A stretch of DNA of 64,000 bases from Macrotrachela quadricornifera. Its lineage: Eukaryota > Rotifera > Eurotatoria > Philodinida > Philodinidae. Position numbers and translations under genes: made by a program. Below are positions 1-11,553 of this stretch, piece by piece. Under the pieces are notes generated by a model. The model ran no database searches. It was not told the origin of the DNA and saw only the letters and a list, made by a program, of their open reading frames with translations. Position 1 is the stretch's first letter, and each line of letters opens with the position of its first letter. The stretch covers positions 1 through 64,000 of the forward strand of contig JAJEKB010001194.1 in assembly GCA_022393335.1 (NCBI GenBank), read 5' to 3'.

Positions 1-465
1 ATTATGATTTGCGTCTTTTTTTTTTCGTATACATTGCTTTTTTTTTTTCATTCCTTTACATTTCATGTATCCATGAGCAATTGAAAAATAAAATATACAA
101 ATTCAAAGTTTCTTTTTGTGGTTACTTGATTTACTTTGTAGCCGCCATTGACATGCTTTTTTTCTCTCTCTTTCTCTTGCTTATATAAACATATACTATA
201 GTAGTATTGTTAAAATAAAGTGTATAGTAGCAACGAAAAGAACTTAACATTAAAGAGAATAAGGAGAAAAACATAAAATCTTATGATGAATGTGTCCATA
301 AAAAAACATCATTTCTGTTTTGAATTTTTGCAGTCGTCAATTAATATCAATATAACTATTTTTGAATAATAAAAGAAAATTTATCTATAAAAGATATTAT
401 TTTTTATATTAAGAAACAAAAAATACTAGAGATATTATAATATTCATTGTTTTTATTTTTTTTAT
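1..465. other. AT-rich flank, no gene seen
   Basis: This is AT-rich, homopolymer-rich sequence downstream of the first innexin gene. It presumably holds that gene's 3' UTR. I see no supported ORF, RNA gene or repeat in it. Confidence 0.5.
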
Positions 466-1883
466 TCAAATTGATGAATCATCAATATGCGTATATTGTT
501 TACTTGATTTTATTTGATCATCATGATTATCATCTTTTTTAATTGATTTTACATAAATTTTAAAAAGAGCATCAACAAGATTACTCATAATACTATCATT
601 TGTATTATAAGCAATAATTCGAAGTAAAACTATTCCATCCCATTTTAAATAATTTTCAATAAATTCTTTTTGTTCTTCATTTGTTAATTTTGATGTATTC
701 ATATGAAGATATTTATAAATAAATGTATGACCAATATTAGTATAAATAGAAATAAGACATAATATAAGTGATATAAATGTAAGACTAATAAGAAATATAA
801 GCCATGCCCAAATAATTAAAAATATAATTTCATTAAATAAATTTATTGGTAAATTACATTGTATTGCATACCAATGTTGATTTGAACCTAAATGTCGTAC
901 CATAAAATCACACATAACATTACGAGGAAACCATTTTGATTCATGTGATATATCATTTGTTCTAATATGAACTTTTTTTAATGTAGTTAAGAACCATTCA
1001 ATACCAAATGTATGAAAAGGAAATGATAAAACAGAATTTAACAAAAAAAATTGACATAAACAATTAATTATATAAAGAATTTTAATAAATATATATAATA
1101 AACTTAATTGATAATCTTAAATAATATACAAAAACAGAATTTATTTTTTTATATCCTAATTTATAATTATTTTATCTTACGATATCGATGTTGACAATCG
1201 AATAATTTTAATAAACGTATTAGAAATTTATAACGATCAACATTATATTTTGACGAATTAGATTCAAGAGCTATATGAATTTGCGATGCTATTTCATTAA
1301 TATCTGTTTTCAAAATATTTCTTTTTATATTTTGAATTATTAAACGAAGATCAAAACCCATACGTCGACTTAAATTACGCCTATAAAAGCCAAATCAATG
1401 TAATTTGTTCTTTTTTCTGAGATGATTATAAATATATTACTTACCAAATCATATGAGGTAAATAGAATAATAATGCCATAACAATTAATATATATGGAAC
1501 AAATTGATAATAAGCAATATGAAACTCAGAATTTTGAGTACGATGTGGAATTGATTGTCGACTAATTTCAAGATAATATGTACCTTTAAGCCAACATATA
1601 CTATTCGTATAAGTTATTTGAGGTCCAGAAAATTGTGCTGGAGCCCAACATGAAATTGGTTCTCTACAAAATAAATATATCAAGTTTTATATTTTAATTA
1701 ATTGTATATAATCTTGGCTTTTTTTTTCTATATCTACCCAATAAATTGTTTAGCACTAACGAATGCAGTGAATGTAATTAGAAGAATAACAGTAAAACGA
1801 TGATTAAGTCTATCAACAAGATCATCATCCACTTTATGTAATTGACCAACTTGTTCAAAAGCATTTGTAAATAACGATACCAT
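466..1883 (-). CDS. Innexin (gap junction protein), four exons
   Basis: Four-transmembrane gap-junction channel subunit of the plasma membrane, inferred from family similarity. Exons by eye on the minus strand: 1883-1738, 1663-1445, 1380-1181 and 1115-466. They join in frame to about 404 residues, usual for innexins. The N-terminus has the 'LVDRLNHRFTV' region before TM1. The innexin signature follows at the exon 1/2 junction as 'FIGEPISCWAPAQF', with extracellular-loop cysteines. TM3 reads 'ILYIINCLCQFFLLNS'. The second loop contains 'NVMCDFMVRHLG' and 'IQCNLPINLFNE', also with conserved cysteines, and leads into TM4. The cytoplasmic tail is short. The exon 3/4 junction is the least certain; the chosen acceptor is the one that keeps frame. 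The gene diverges from a second innexin gene starting at 3196. Confidence 0.9.
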
Positions 1884-3195
1884 GATTAGTGTAAAATATG
1901 CGATTCTTTTTTTTAAATACTTATCAAACTTGATAATGATTTATACAAAAAAAAAAAGATAGAAAGAACAAGGCTAATACGTGACTATATTGTTAATGTA
2001 TAAGGATATTTGCATTGTAAAAAAAAAAGAAGAAGAAGAAGAAAAGGTATTAAATTAGTTAGTTTTTATTCAGTTTTTCTATGACCTCTTTTATTCTATA
2101 TAGTTGTATGTGTAATAATTAAACTGATAGCATGTTGAATGAACAATAAAAGGAAGGAAGTAAAATATATATGTTGATGTTATTGATTTAATTATAAGTG
2201 TATATGTTATTCTTCTCGATGTGTGACAAACATTTTTCTTTTTGATTAAAATTATCCTTTTCTAACACGATAAATCTTTATAATCGATATAGTAGTTCTT
2301 TTAGAAAGACCCACAAACACATTTGTATAATAAATACAACTGATCTATTTCTCAATAACTATATTTTTAAATAATGTGAGTGATATAAATGTAAAAATGT
2401 TTTAGATCTTGTCTTTTTTTTATTATTAATTATTCTAATTTTAAGAAAATTAATTCATTTATTTATCATGTCTACTCGGAAAATACTTTTCTCATTATAT
2501 TTCATAGATTGAAGTTAAAAAGGGCATCAAATTATTTTCTATCACGATATCATCTCGAATTTCTTATTTAATAATTCAAATAATTACTTCTATAATGATA
2601 AAAAAAAAAAGAAAGAGTTAAATAATCGTAAAAATAAATGCTTGAGATGTATTTTGTTTTTCTTAAAGATATATTTGATAACATTCTCATGGTACACATA
2701 TATATATATGTGTGTGATCATTTGGAGTACTATTATTCTAATCTAGACATCATCATCATCATCATCATCATCTATTTTGGTGAATGTAGGCAAGACACAC
2801 ACACATTTATTAAGTCGATTTATATGTTCGAGAAAATGATGAGATGACAAGTTTCCTTTCTACATCATTACTTGAACAGAACGAGAATAAACTAAACAAA
2901 GACTTTTGTGACGATAGAATAATTCATCATGATGAAGAGAGAAAAAGAAGTTAGTTCATTTAATTGTTCTCCAGTGAATGGATGTATGAAAACTTCGATG
3001 TGAATATGTGCTTCATTGAGTGAGTGTATGCAAAAGAAGAGTTAGAGAAAGAGAAAAAAAAATCGAGAAAGAGACAGACATCAGTAAAATCTCTAGAGTG
3101 CTTTGAAAATAGATAAGAGAGACAAGAATGTGTGTTGAATAACTGAGCGTGCAACCATATAACGACAAGCGTACGTGTTCAGTTCGTTATTTAAA
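1884..3195. promoter_or_regulatory. Shared intergenic region between divergent innexins
   Basis: About 1.3 kb separates the start codons of the two head-to-head innexin genes, so it should contain both promoters and 5' UTRs. It is AT-rich, with a GAA-rich tract near 2030 and a (CAT)n microsatellite at 2748-2772. I can point to no defined TATA or initiator element. The regulatory role is inferred from gene orientation alone. Confidence 0.35.
2748..2772. repeat. (CAT)n microsatellite
   Basis: About eight uninterrupted CAT units lie in the intergenic region between the two innexin genes. It sits inside a short plus-strand reading frame that shows no protein-family similarity. Confidence 0.85.
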
Positions 3196-5242
3196 ATGAC
3201 AACATATCTCAAGCGTCCCTATCTCAGGTAAATTATTCTAATTTTGGTTTCATACTTATAGTTATATAGAAAAAAGAAATTTTTATATAAGTCTGATATT
3301 AGAAAAAGCAGGTGATAGTGTTTCCATGATAGTGGATTTATTAAAAGTTAATTTAAAAAATATGAAATTAAACAGATAGAAAAATTCTTTGAATATATAG
3401 ATATACTTTATTGATCTATTCTACAAGAACAATTAGAAATAATAAAAAAAATTATTGTTTTGATTCTATTCAAATTGAATTACTAGTGATTGAATTAATA
3501 CATTTCTCTTGATTTATGACAATAATGTTATTTATTATGATGAACTGTTGATCAATATTATTCTAGGTTCGGAGATAAATGAAAAGATTTAATAAACTTT
3601 GTTTCTTTTTGCATAAAATTAGCTTAAGTGTTAGAATTTCTAAAGCTAGTCAATGTTAATTTTATAATATTACCTATAATTGATAAAAACATACTTAAAT
3701 ATTGACTAAATTGATTTTTTTTTCTCAATTAGATTGAATAGTTCTTCATCTACATTTGACTATATAGAATTATAATATATTATCCAAAAATTTTCGTGAG
3801 AGAATATACATTTCAACTATCTTATTAATCATAATTTCATATTAATAGTAAAATGTAAATATTAAAATGAATTCGTGTTTTGAATATTAAATATTTAATA
3901 TTCAAAGAAATTATTTTCAAAAAGTAAATTTCTTATGTCATATGTCATCATAAATTATTTTTAAAGGTTATATAGTGAAAATAATTTTTATTTATTAATC
4001 ATCTTGTCAAAAATTTGATATATAATACATGAAATAACTACATATTATTTTATAGTTAATTAAAAAAAGAAACTGTTTTCTTTTTAAATCAATAGGTTTG
4101 ATTTCTACGCAATACTTCGTTATTATAGTGGTTTTGGTCGATGTGATGATGATTTTGTTGATCGTTTATCACGTCATTATTCTGTTTTAATTTTTTCAAT
4201 ATTTATTCTTATTGTTTCTTCTGTACAATTTGTTGGTAAACCAATATCATGTTTTACTCCAGCATCATTTACTGATGCACATATAACATATGCAGATTTT
4301 GTTTGTTGGATATCTGATACATATTTTATTTCACTTGATAGAGAAATTCCTGAAATAGATGATTTTGAAACACGACAAGGTTCACATGTTATACGTTTTT
4401 ATCAATATGTTCCATTTATATTAATGTTACAAACATTTGGATTTTTTTTACCAGGATTTTTTTGGAGAAGTGGTTCATCACATTTTGGTGTATCATTACA
4501 AAAACATTTAGATCAACTTAATATGAGTCGTCATTCATTAGCTGAACCACCATTATATCGTCGACAATTAATACGAAATGTTGCTGCTCGTCTTGATCAA
4601 TATTTTCGTATGCGTCCAAAAACAAAAATACCAAAATTAACAATATTTTATTTATTTATTAAATTTATTTATTTAATTAATATTCTTATACAATTAATTA
4701 GTTTACATTATTTAATGGATTTTAATTTAAATATTAATGATTTATTTGAACGTTTTCTTATATATAGTAATACAGTACGTCATGCATCATTACAATTTCC
4801 AACAAATGTTTTATGTGATTTTATTGTTCGATTTCTTGGAAAAAATAAACATCGACATACAGTACAATGTGTTTTACCAATAAATGTATTTAATGAAAAA
4901 ATTTTTATTTTTTCTTATTTATGGTTAATATTATTATTTATATGTACAATATATAATTTAATTGTTCAATGGATTATATTTTTTTTATTTCATAGAAATA
5001 TTATTGATACACGTCATCGTCGTATGCATCATACATCATCAAAATTAAGATTAAGTCATGATAAAGGTGATGAAATTATACAAATACATGATTATCAACC
5101 TATAACAAAGAATTTTAGTAAACGTTATTTACAATGTGATGGAATTGTTATAATACGTTTATTAGATATTAATATTGATCTTGTTACAATGAGTGATTTA
5201 ATGGATGATTTGTGGGAATTTTATAGAGTTGATCCACTTTAA
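3196..5242 (+). CDS. Innexin (gap junction protein), two exons
   Basis: Second innexin. A tiny first exon (3196-3227, starting MTTYLKRPYL) ends in AG|GTAAAT. It joins after an 868 nt intron to exon 2 (4096-5242), giving about 392 residues in one frame. Family marks are 'FGRCDDDFVDRLSRHY' before TM1, 'FVGKPISCFTPASF' after it, and 'YVPFILMLQTFGFFLPGFFWR' nearly as in other innexins. TM3 is 'FIYLINILIQLISLHYLM'. The second extracellular loop has 'NVLCDFIVRFLG' and 'VQCVLPINVFNE', followed by TM4 and a basic cytoplasmic tail. The intron is long compared with most in this window. The protein is clearly paralogous to the neighbouring minus-strand innexin but diverged, so the pair is an old duplication if it arose locally. 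Confidence 0.9.
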
Positions 5243-6235
5243 ATATAATATTACATTTGACAAGAAATTTCTTTTTTTTTTCATGAATATTTTTATGCTT
5301 AGGGTAGTTATCTAATGAAGGACAAAATAAATTTATAGCTAAATGAATCAATCTATTTGAACTATATTATTTGTTATAATTATTCAGAAATACTAATTTC
5401 ATTCTTTTTTTTCTTTTAAAAGTTTAATTGAATTTTTAGCATTGAATTCTATAGACAATGAGTTTTTTGAATATAGGAAATTATTTTATGAGAAAATAGT
5501 CAAATCTTTCATATTATTTCGGTAAATTTAGATTGTATATAAACACATGAGACTGACTGTTTATAATCAACCTATGTAACGAAAGATCAGATATATGTAT
5601 TAAAACCTTATTTGAACACTTTTACATGAATCATAAATCTGCTTCTAATAGACTTTGCTTACTAAAACCTAATTTTGTTAATCCATTCAATTGAAAAATA
5701 TTATTAGCACTGTTATATTGATAATGACATTGTTCATAGAATATTCTATTTAAACAATGTAAACCTCTCTATTGAATACATTTATGTGATAATAGAACAA
5801 TTATTACTTTATTGTGGAAAAATTCAATTAGTTGACAATAGAGGTACAGAAATTGCTTGTCTATGGCGGTACGCATTTGGGAAATTCACTCGAGAAATTG
5901 TTGAGACTGAAAAATATTGTATAAGAAAATTTATAAGATTACTAAGCATTTTCCCTGATTTGTTTGCTTTTTTTTGTTCATTTATCCATAGTGATTATCT
6001 TGTTTCTGTGTATTCGTTTGTGATATCTAGCTTTTACTATATGCCATATGAAGTGAAATCAACTGTTTCTAATGTTTTAAAGAAACTTTGCCTCGTCTTC
6101 TGCTACCTTTTACAGGTGTACCTAAACGTCGCATCTGTAAATTTTTAAGACCTATCTGAATTTAGTACCAACATCTTTTAAAGCGCTATCAGAAAATCAT
6201 ACCCGTAGTTTTTAAGGGCTACACAGAACAGGCAA
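5243..6235. other. Intergenic, no gene supported
   Basis: An open frame of 120 codons at 5786-6148 has no recognisable domain, signal peptide or splice context. I do not accept it as a gene. The rest is AT-rich sequence downstream of the innexin. Confidence 0.4.
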
Positions 6236-6826
6236 TGAGTGTTGCAAAAGTTCTTTATTCATTTTATTTTAGGTATAACTCTGTGACACAATCTCGTAGA
6301 GATTTTATTGTTTTTGCTAAAAAGAGCGGTGTCTAGTGAAAAAACGTATGAAAGAATTTGATTAGAAATGTTTTCATATAAAATATATAGCTTCTGGTAG
6401 TCCTTCTCTCTCGAAGTAAAATTTATTTTTTTCGTCTACTATGAACAATGGTGAAAAATTGATGATCCAGACGTTATTATAAAAGCGATCATTTTGACCA
6501 TTATAAAGCATGTAGAAAATTCATTGTTTTTGTAAAACAATACTGTTCTATGCTTACATCATAAAACTTAGATTAGACAGACAAACAGATAAGCTGTATA
6601 GTTATATGAAATTTTTTCTAATTTTAAAAAGGTTGCAAAAGAGTTTTTCGACGCTTTCCGTTTCAAGATTTTTCTGAGATTTAAAGAAATGCTTCTAGTT
6701 AGATTCTTTTATATTTTTTTTGCACAAGACACTTTGCTCTGTCTAACGAAAAGAAAAGTAATCTCAACGATATTGCGTCGTAGAGTTATACTAAGAATAA
6801 ACCTAATGCAGAACTTTTGCATCATC
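6236..6826. repeat. Foldback (long inverted repeat), degraded
   Basis: The stretch 6236-6390, beginning 'gttgcaaaagttct', matches the reverse complement of about 6673-6826, which reads 'gatgcaaaagttct' in that orientation. Matching continues through 'gtataactct', 'gagatt' and 'aaagaat' segments with small indels, roughly three quarters identity by eye over about 150 bases. About 280 bases separate the arms. The structure resembles an old non-autonomous DNA transposon or the terminal inverted repeats of one. No transposase frame and no certain target duplication were seen. Confidence 0.6.
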
Positions 6827-6926
6827 CATTAAGGTAGCGTTACGTTAAAAGGAAACTAGTAACTTTTGTATTAGCAGTTACCAGGTAATTAGAAGAAACC
6901 AATTTTTCGCAATAATCACCCATATA

Positions 6927-7153
6927 CACTTCTGGCCAAAATTATATGATCATTTATCTGATTGCAACTATTTGTCCACTTTCAATCGCTGAAGACTCTT
7001 CAAAAAAGAAAAGTTTATGTAGATATAAACATTAGTCTATACTCTATTTAAATATCAAATCAGATTTCCTCGACACTGTTTCCAAATTGAAATAAAGTAA
7101 TGTTCATTAATTTCTATCGATTTTTATTTGGCCAAAATTATAAAGCCATTAAC
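6927..7153 (+). mobile_element. Tc1/mariner-like IR/DR end, solo remnant
   Basis: The 14-mer TGGCCAAAATTATA occurs twice in direct orientation, at 6933-6946 and 7129-7142, 196 bases apart. The outer copy follows a TA dinucleotide ('tatacacttctggcc'). Several Tc1-like transposons carry ends with outer and inner direct repeats at about this spacing, and GGCCAAAATTAT-type motifs are familiar from such ends. I found no inverted partner and no transposase in the window. This is therefore at most one end of an element, and coincidence is not excluded. Confidence 0.35.
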
Positions 7154-7647
7154 ATATTATCGTTATTTGTAAATCAGAGACACGTTAGTTTTTCTTGACA
7201 ATTACACATTGAGAGACTTCCTTGAACTAACTAGTCAAGAAAATTTTTCTTTTTTTAATGGTACATTCTGTACATCTGATTGATAAATAATACATGATCT
7301 GTAAAATTTCATTTGAATATTCATTCGTAATCATACAGAAAGAACATTTTTTTTATATTTTAAATTTTAAATTATTTAAAAATCTAATATTACTTATTCT
7401 ATTCTTTGTCAACACAATATACGACATTTAATATAAATCTTCCTTAATTTTTTTTTTGAAAGACAACAAACCGTGCATTTTTTTTTCTTCATATCGGTTT
7501 CAAGCAGCTACAAAAATTGCATCATCAACAATGTTCCGACTACTTAAATCAAAAAGGTGTGTGACAAAAAAAAAAAGAAAAAAGATAATTTGTAAGAAAT
7601 GAACAAAGAAGAAAAAACGTGATAAACTGCAGTTCTATTTGTACAAT

Positions 7648-7696
7648 GCACACACACACACACACACACATACATACATACACACATACACATGCA
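7648..7696. repeat. (CA)n / (TACA)n microsatellite
   Basis: A run of CA dinucleotides passes into TACA and CACATA units. It lies just downstream of the SLMAP-like gene, which is on the minus strand. Confidence 0.85.
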
Positions 7697-7793
7697 TACT
7701 TCTCTATTCATAGAGTTTCTTTTTGTGTTTGTTTAGCACAGAAAAAAGAAAAGAAGATTTAGTGTTTTTTTTTAAGACGAAAAAGAAGAAATC

Positions 7794-10700
7794 TCACCAT
7801 GATAAAAGACAAAAAAAAAGAAAAAAAATGAGCAAATAACAAGAAAGAAAAAAACAGAGATAAACACTAAGTAATTGATCATGTTCACTCTGTTTTGATA
7901 CAATAGATTTTGATAATTGTTCAAGTTCAATTTGTTGTTGTTCAAGTAATTGATTACTATCATTCTTTTCTTTTGTAGAGCGTTGTTTTAATTGAACAAG
8001 TTCATCACGTATTGTATTATATTCAGATGTTAATGAACGATAACGTTCATCATCATTTCGATGTGAATCTTCCATAGAAACAAGTCGTTCTAGACAAAAA
8101 AAAAGAACAGTCAAATAAATATATTTCTTTTTTTGTTTAATTTTACCATTTGCTTCATTTAAATGTTCACGAAGTACATCAATTTGTTTTTGTGCATCAA
8201 TTAATTCAAAATTATCTAAAATTATTAAATCAATTTTTTTAAAAATTATTCTTATATAATCTTACATTCTTCAGTTGTATCTTTTATAGAAGATACATCA
8301 TTATTCGTTATAGAAGATGTTGTTAATGATTCTTCAATACTATTATCAGAATTTTTAACATTTGATTCATCTGAAATAATAATAAAAAAATATAAATTAA
8401 TTTAAAAAAATGGTTTTTTTGTTTTATAAACCTTCTGTTTCCTCTTCATCATGATTATGATTTACAGTTGAGTCAATTTCAACAGTTGGAATAATTGTAT
8501 GACGTTGTTGATTATTTTCATGTTGTTCAGATGAATTTAGTGATTGATTTATTTGTTCGATTTCTTCATTATCTGTTTGGATTGGAACATCATCGGGATG
8601 ATTTGAATGGTCATTGTTTACAAGTGGATCTATAAATAAATAATGATTATAATATGAACATTCTCTTATTTGATAGAATCTAGAAATACATATACTCAAA
8701 TATAAAGAAAGAATAAAGGATAAGCTGGAAATTTTAAGATGAACTTTTGCTTATTTTCTATCAAAATGAAAGTATTTCAGAAGAATTGAAAACTATGCTC
8801 TTTTTGAAATATGAGCTCAGAAATTATTTATTTACTTTTATTTGAGAATAGTAAGAAAGTCTTTTGAAGCCCTGACGAAATAGTTTGGATGGAATATTTC
8901 TACACATTTACATATTTTTACTTTTGAGATTCCAAGTTGCAACCTTCATAATACATCAGTTGATAGAATAAAATCTACTCTGAAAAATGTATTATTTTAG
9001 TTTCATTGTATTGTTTATGACAAGAAACCAAGATTGTTGTTCTAAGAAATACTGCTGGAGAAAATGCTTATGACTTTACTTGTCTAAAACCCACATTCTA
9101 ATTCGGTCTCACATTTTGTACAGAATTACTTGTTCCGTAAAACTATTCACGACAATTGTTTTTAATACTTTTGCAAAACACTTGTCGAAGTAACAAATGA
9201 ATGTTGATTTTTTTATTCAAGCTAATTTTTCAAATATTCTCTCAATAAATTCATATTTTGAATGAGTATAAAACTCCGGTCCTAATTCGAACAAATGTTT
9301 TATTTTTCATAAAGTCTGCTCGAGAAAAATATTGATTTTTGTTAGATTAAACAAAATTTTGTATACCTTTGGATGAGGATTGTACACGAAATCGACCATG
9401 TGTTTCAATAGTATTTAAACCATTCTATAATAGATTAAATATTTACATATTTAAACTTTTAAGAAAATAAAAATACTTGATTGATTTGTTCAGAATTAAT
9501 ATTAATTACAGGTTTTTGTTGTTGTAATCCTTCTAAATGATGTGTTCGTTGATAGTAATTTTCAAATTCAGTTTGTATCCGTTGTCGTTCACTTTCAAGA
9601 TCAGTACATCGAGTTTGAGACTCCTAAATAGAACAAAAAAAAACCAAATTTTAAAATCTGAATTAAAACAAAAAAAAAGAGTAAATAATTGAATTTCATA
9701 CTCTAAATTTATGTTCAAATTCAGTAAGTAAAGAACGTTGTTCATCAAGTGATTGTACAAGTTGTTCAATTTCTTGTTTGTGTTGTTCATTTTGTTCGTC
9801 AAATCGTTTAAGTTCATCTTGAGCCATTTGCAATGAACATTCTAAAGATTTACTACGACCAATAGCATCTGCTCGTTCAAGTATCGCTTTTTCTAATTTT
9901 TCCTATAAAAAATAAATAAATAATTTAATAAAAACAAAGAAAAAAAATTTCAATTTAATTTCGTTCTATACTTTTGATTCTTTTTCAAATCTACTATGCG
10001 ATTGTTTTAATTGAACTATTTCTTGTGTTGGAGCATCTTCATTTGGATGCTAAAATGAAATGAAATCATTATTGTTTTTTTAATAATATTGATTTATACT
10101 TTAGTATGATAAATACGAATTTGATCTTCTAATGCATCAATACGTGCTAGAAGACGATCTTCATCAATAATTGCTTGCCAACCTTCATTCGATGCTTGTT
10201 GCGTATCACGTATTACACCTTGAAGATATTCTAATTTTTGTTCAAGCATTTGCTCACGATGCATAGCTTCCTAAAAATGTGTTATCAAATATAATTAAAT
10301 ATTTCATATAAATAATTCTATTTTACTTGAAGGTATTGACCTAATTGATATAATGTTTGAGTATTAATATCAAGCTCTTTCATATGGCCTAAAGATCGGT
10401 CAACAGGACTAAAAATAAAATTATATTAAAAATCGAAGAATTTAATAGATTACCTTCGAGATAGAGCTTCATTACCATCACTATGATACAATTTAACTTC
10501 AATAATGATACAATTGTGAGTAGCTGAATAAAAGTAAAAATTTTTTTGTTATAAAATAAATAATAATAATATAAATGAATATATTACTTTTACGATTATT
10601 TTCAGTAACATCAACACCAAATTGAATAATATCTCCAGAATAAATTTCAAATGGTAAACTTTCTTCATTACATTTACCCAATCTTTGATTATTAACAAAT

Positions 10701-11231
10701 GTACCATTTGAACTTTTTGTATCTTGTAATAAAAACTAGAATAATAATATAAGTTCATAGATGAATTTAAATCAATATTACAAGCTGAATAGTATATCGA
10801 ACTTAAAAAGTCTATTTCTTTTTTTCACATACCTTTCCATTTTCATACCAAAGTTTAGCATGTTGTCTTGAGAGAACTTTACAATCAAATATGGCATTAT
10901 TTGGAAGAGCTTTAAGACGAGCAACAGCTCGACCAACTTTAACTGGTTCATTTAATGGAATGCAACGTTCTTGGAACGGATGTGAATTAGATCGACAACG
11001 GAATACACAACAGGGAAAAGACATCTGAGTTGATGATGATATATTAAGTGATTGATGGGATGATGATGGAGATAAACTTCCATTTGTATTTGTTGATGAA
11101 TTTAATGATGATGGAGATGAACCATCTTCCATCATAGTTAAAACTAAATCACTCGGATAAATAGAACCATTTGAATTTTCAAAAAGAAAACAGGATGTTG
11201 GTGATGATGAAGACGTATGATTATCCATCAT
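7794..11231 (-). CDS. SLMAP: SLMAP-like FHA / coiled-coil tail-anchored protein
   Basis: SLMAP family members are membrane-anchored FHA proteins of the STRIPAK phosphatase-kinase complex. Exon 1 (11231-10833) has a Ser-rich N-terminus, then the start of an FHA domain: '[20 protein letters not shown]' and '[15 protein letters not shown]'. Exon 2 adds '[17 protein letters not shown]' and '[17 protein letters not shown]'. These carry the phosphothreonine-binding FHA residues (GR, S-x-x-H, S-x-N-G-T) and match vertebrate SLMAP closely. Next come 'SPVDRSL', '[20 protein letters not shown]' and '[15 protein letters not shown]', then long coiled coils across many short exons. An intron of about 720 nt spans 8640-9360. 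The last exon ends in a hydrophobic stretch ('[19 protein letters not shown]') that would suit the family's C-terminal anchor. That tail lies in low-complexity DNA and could instead be intron read-through, with the true end further downstream near 7500. Family assignment is firm; the 3' end is not. Confidence 0.85.
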
Positions 11232-11553
11232 CTAATAAAAATAAAGAAAAAAAAAACAAAAACCATTAGTTTTATACATTTATTAAATAAAAAGAAAAAT
11301 ATTCGATTTTTTTTACATTATCTGATTAATGACCATTTGATAGATGTAATAAGAAATAAAAAATGAGGACGAACATAAAAGTAGATTAAAGATGTCATTG
11401 ATGATATTTTTTATTTTTTTTTTTGGTTACGCTTGAAAAAGTTTTTTTTTATCTAAAAAACCAAATTATCTTTTTATAACATTATAATTATATTCGTAAA
11501 AAAAACGAAAACAATTAACAATTTGAATCGTAAAAAAAAAAATACAATAATAC

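Noticed and set aside
2746..2775. CRISPR-like or tandem array
   Set aside because: It is a plain trinucleotide microsatellite; there are no spacer-repeat units, and none are expected in an animal genome.
5786..6148. 120-codon plus-strand frame downstream of an innexin
   Set aside because: No domain, no signal peptide, no splice partners and erratic composition; likely a chance frame in non-coding DNA.
8640..9360. Hidden gene or element in the long SLMAP intron
   Set aside because: No frame of useful length, no inverted ends and no RNA structure were found; it reads as ordinary intron.
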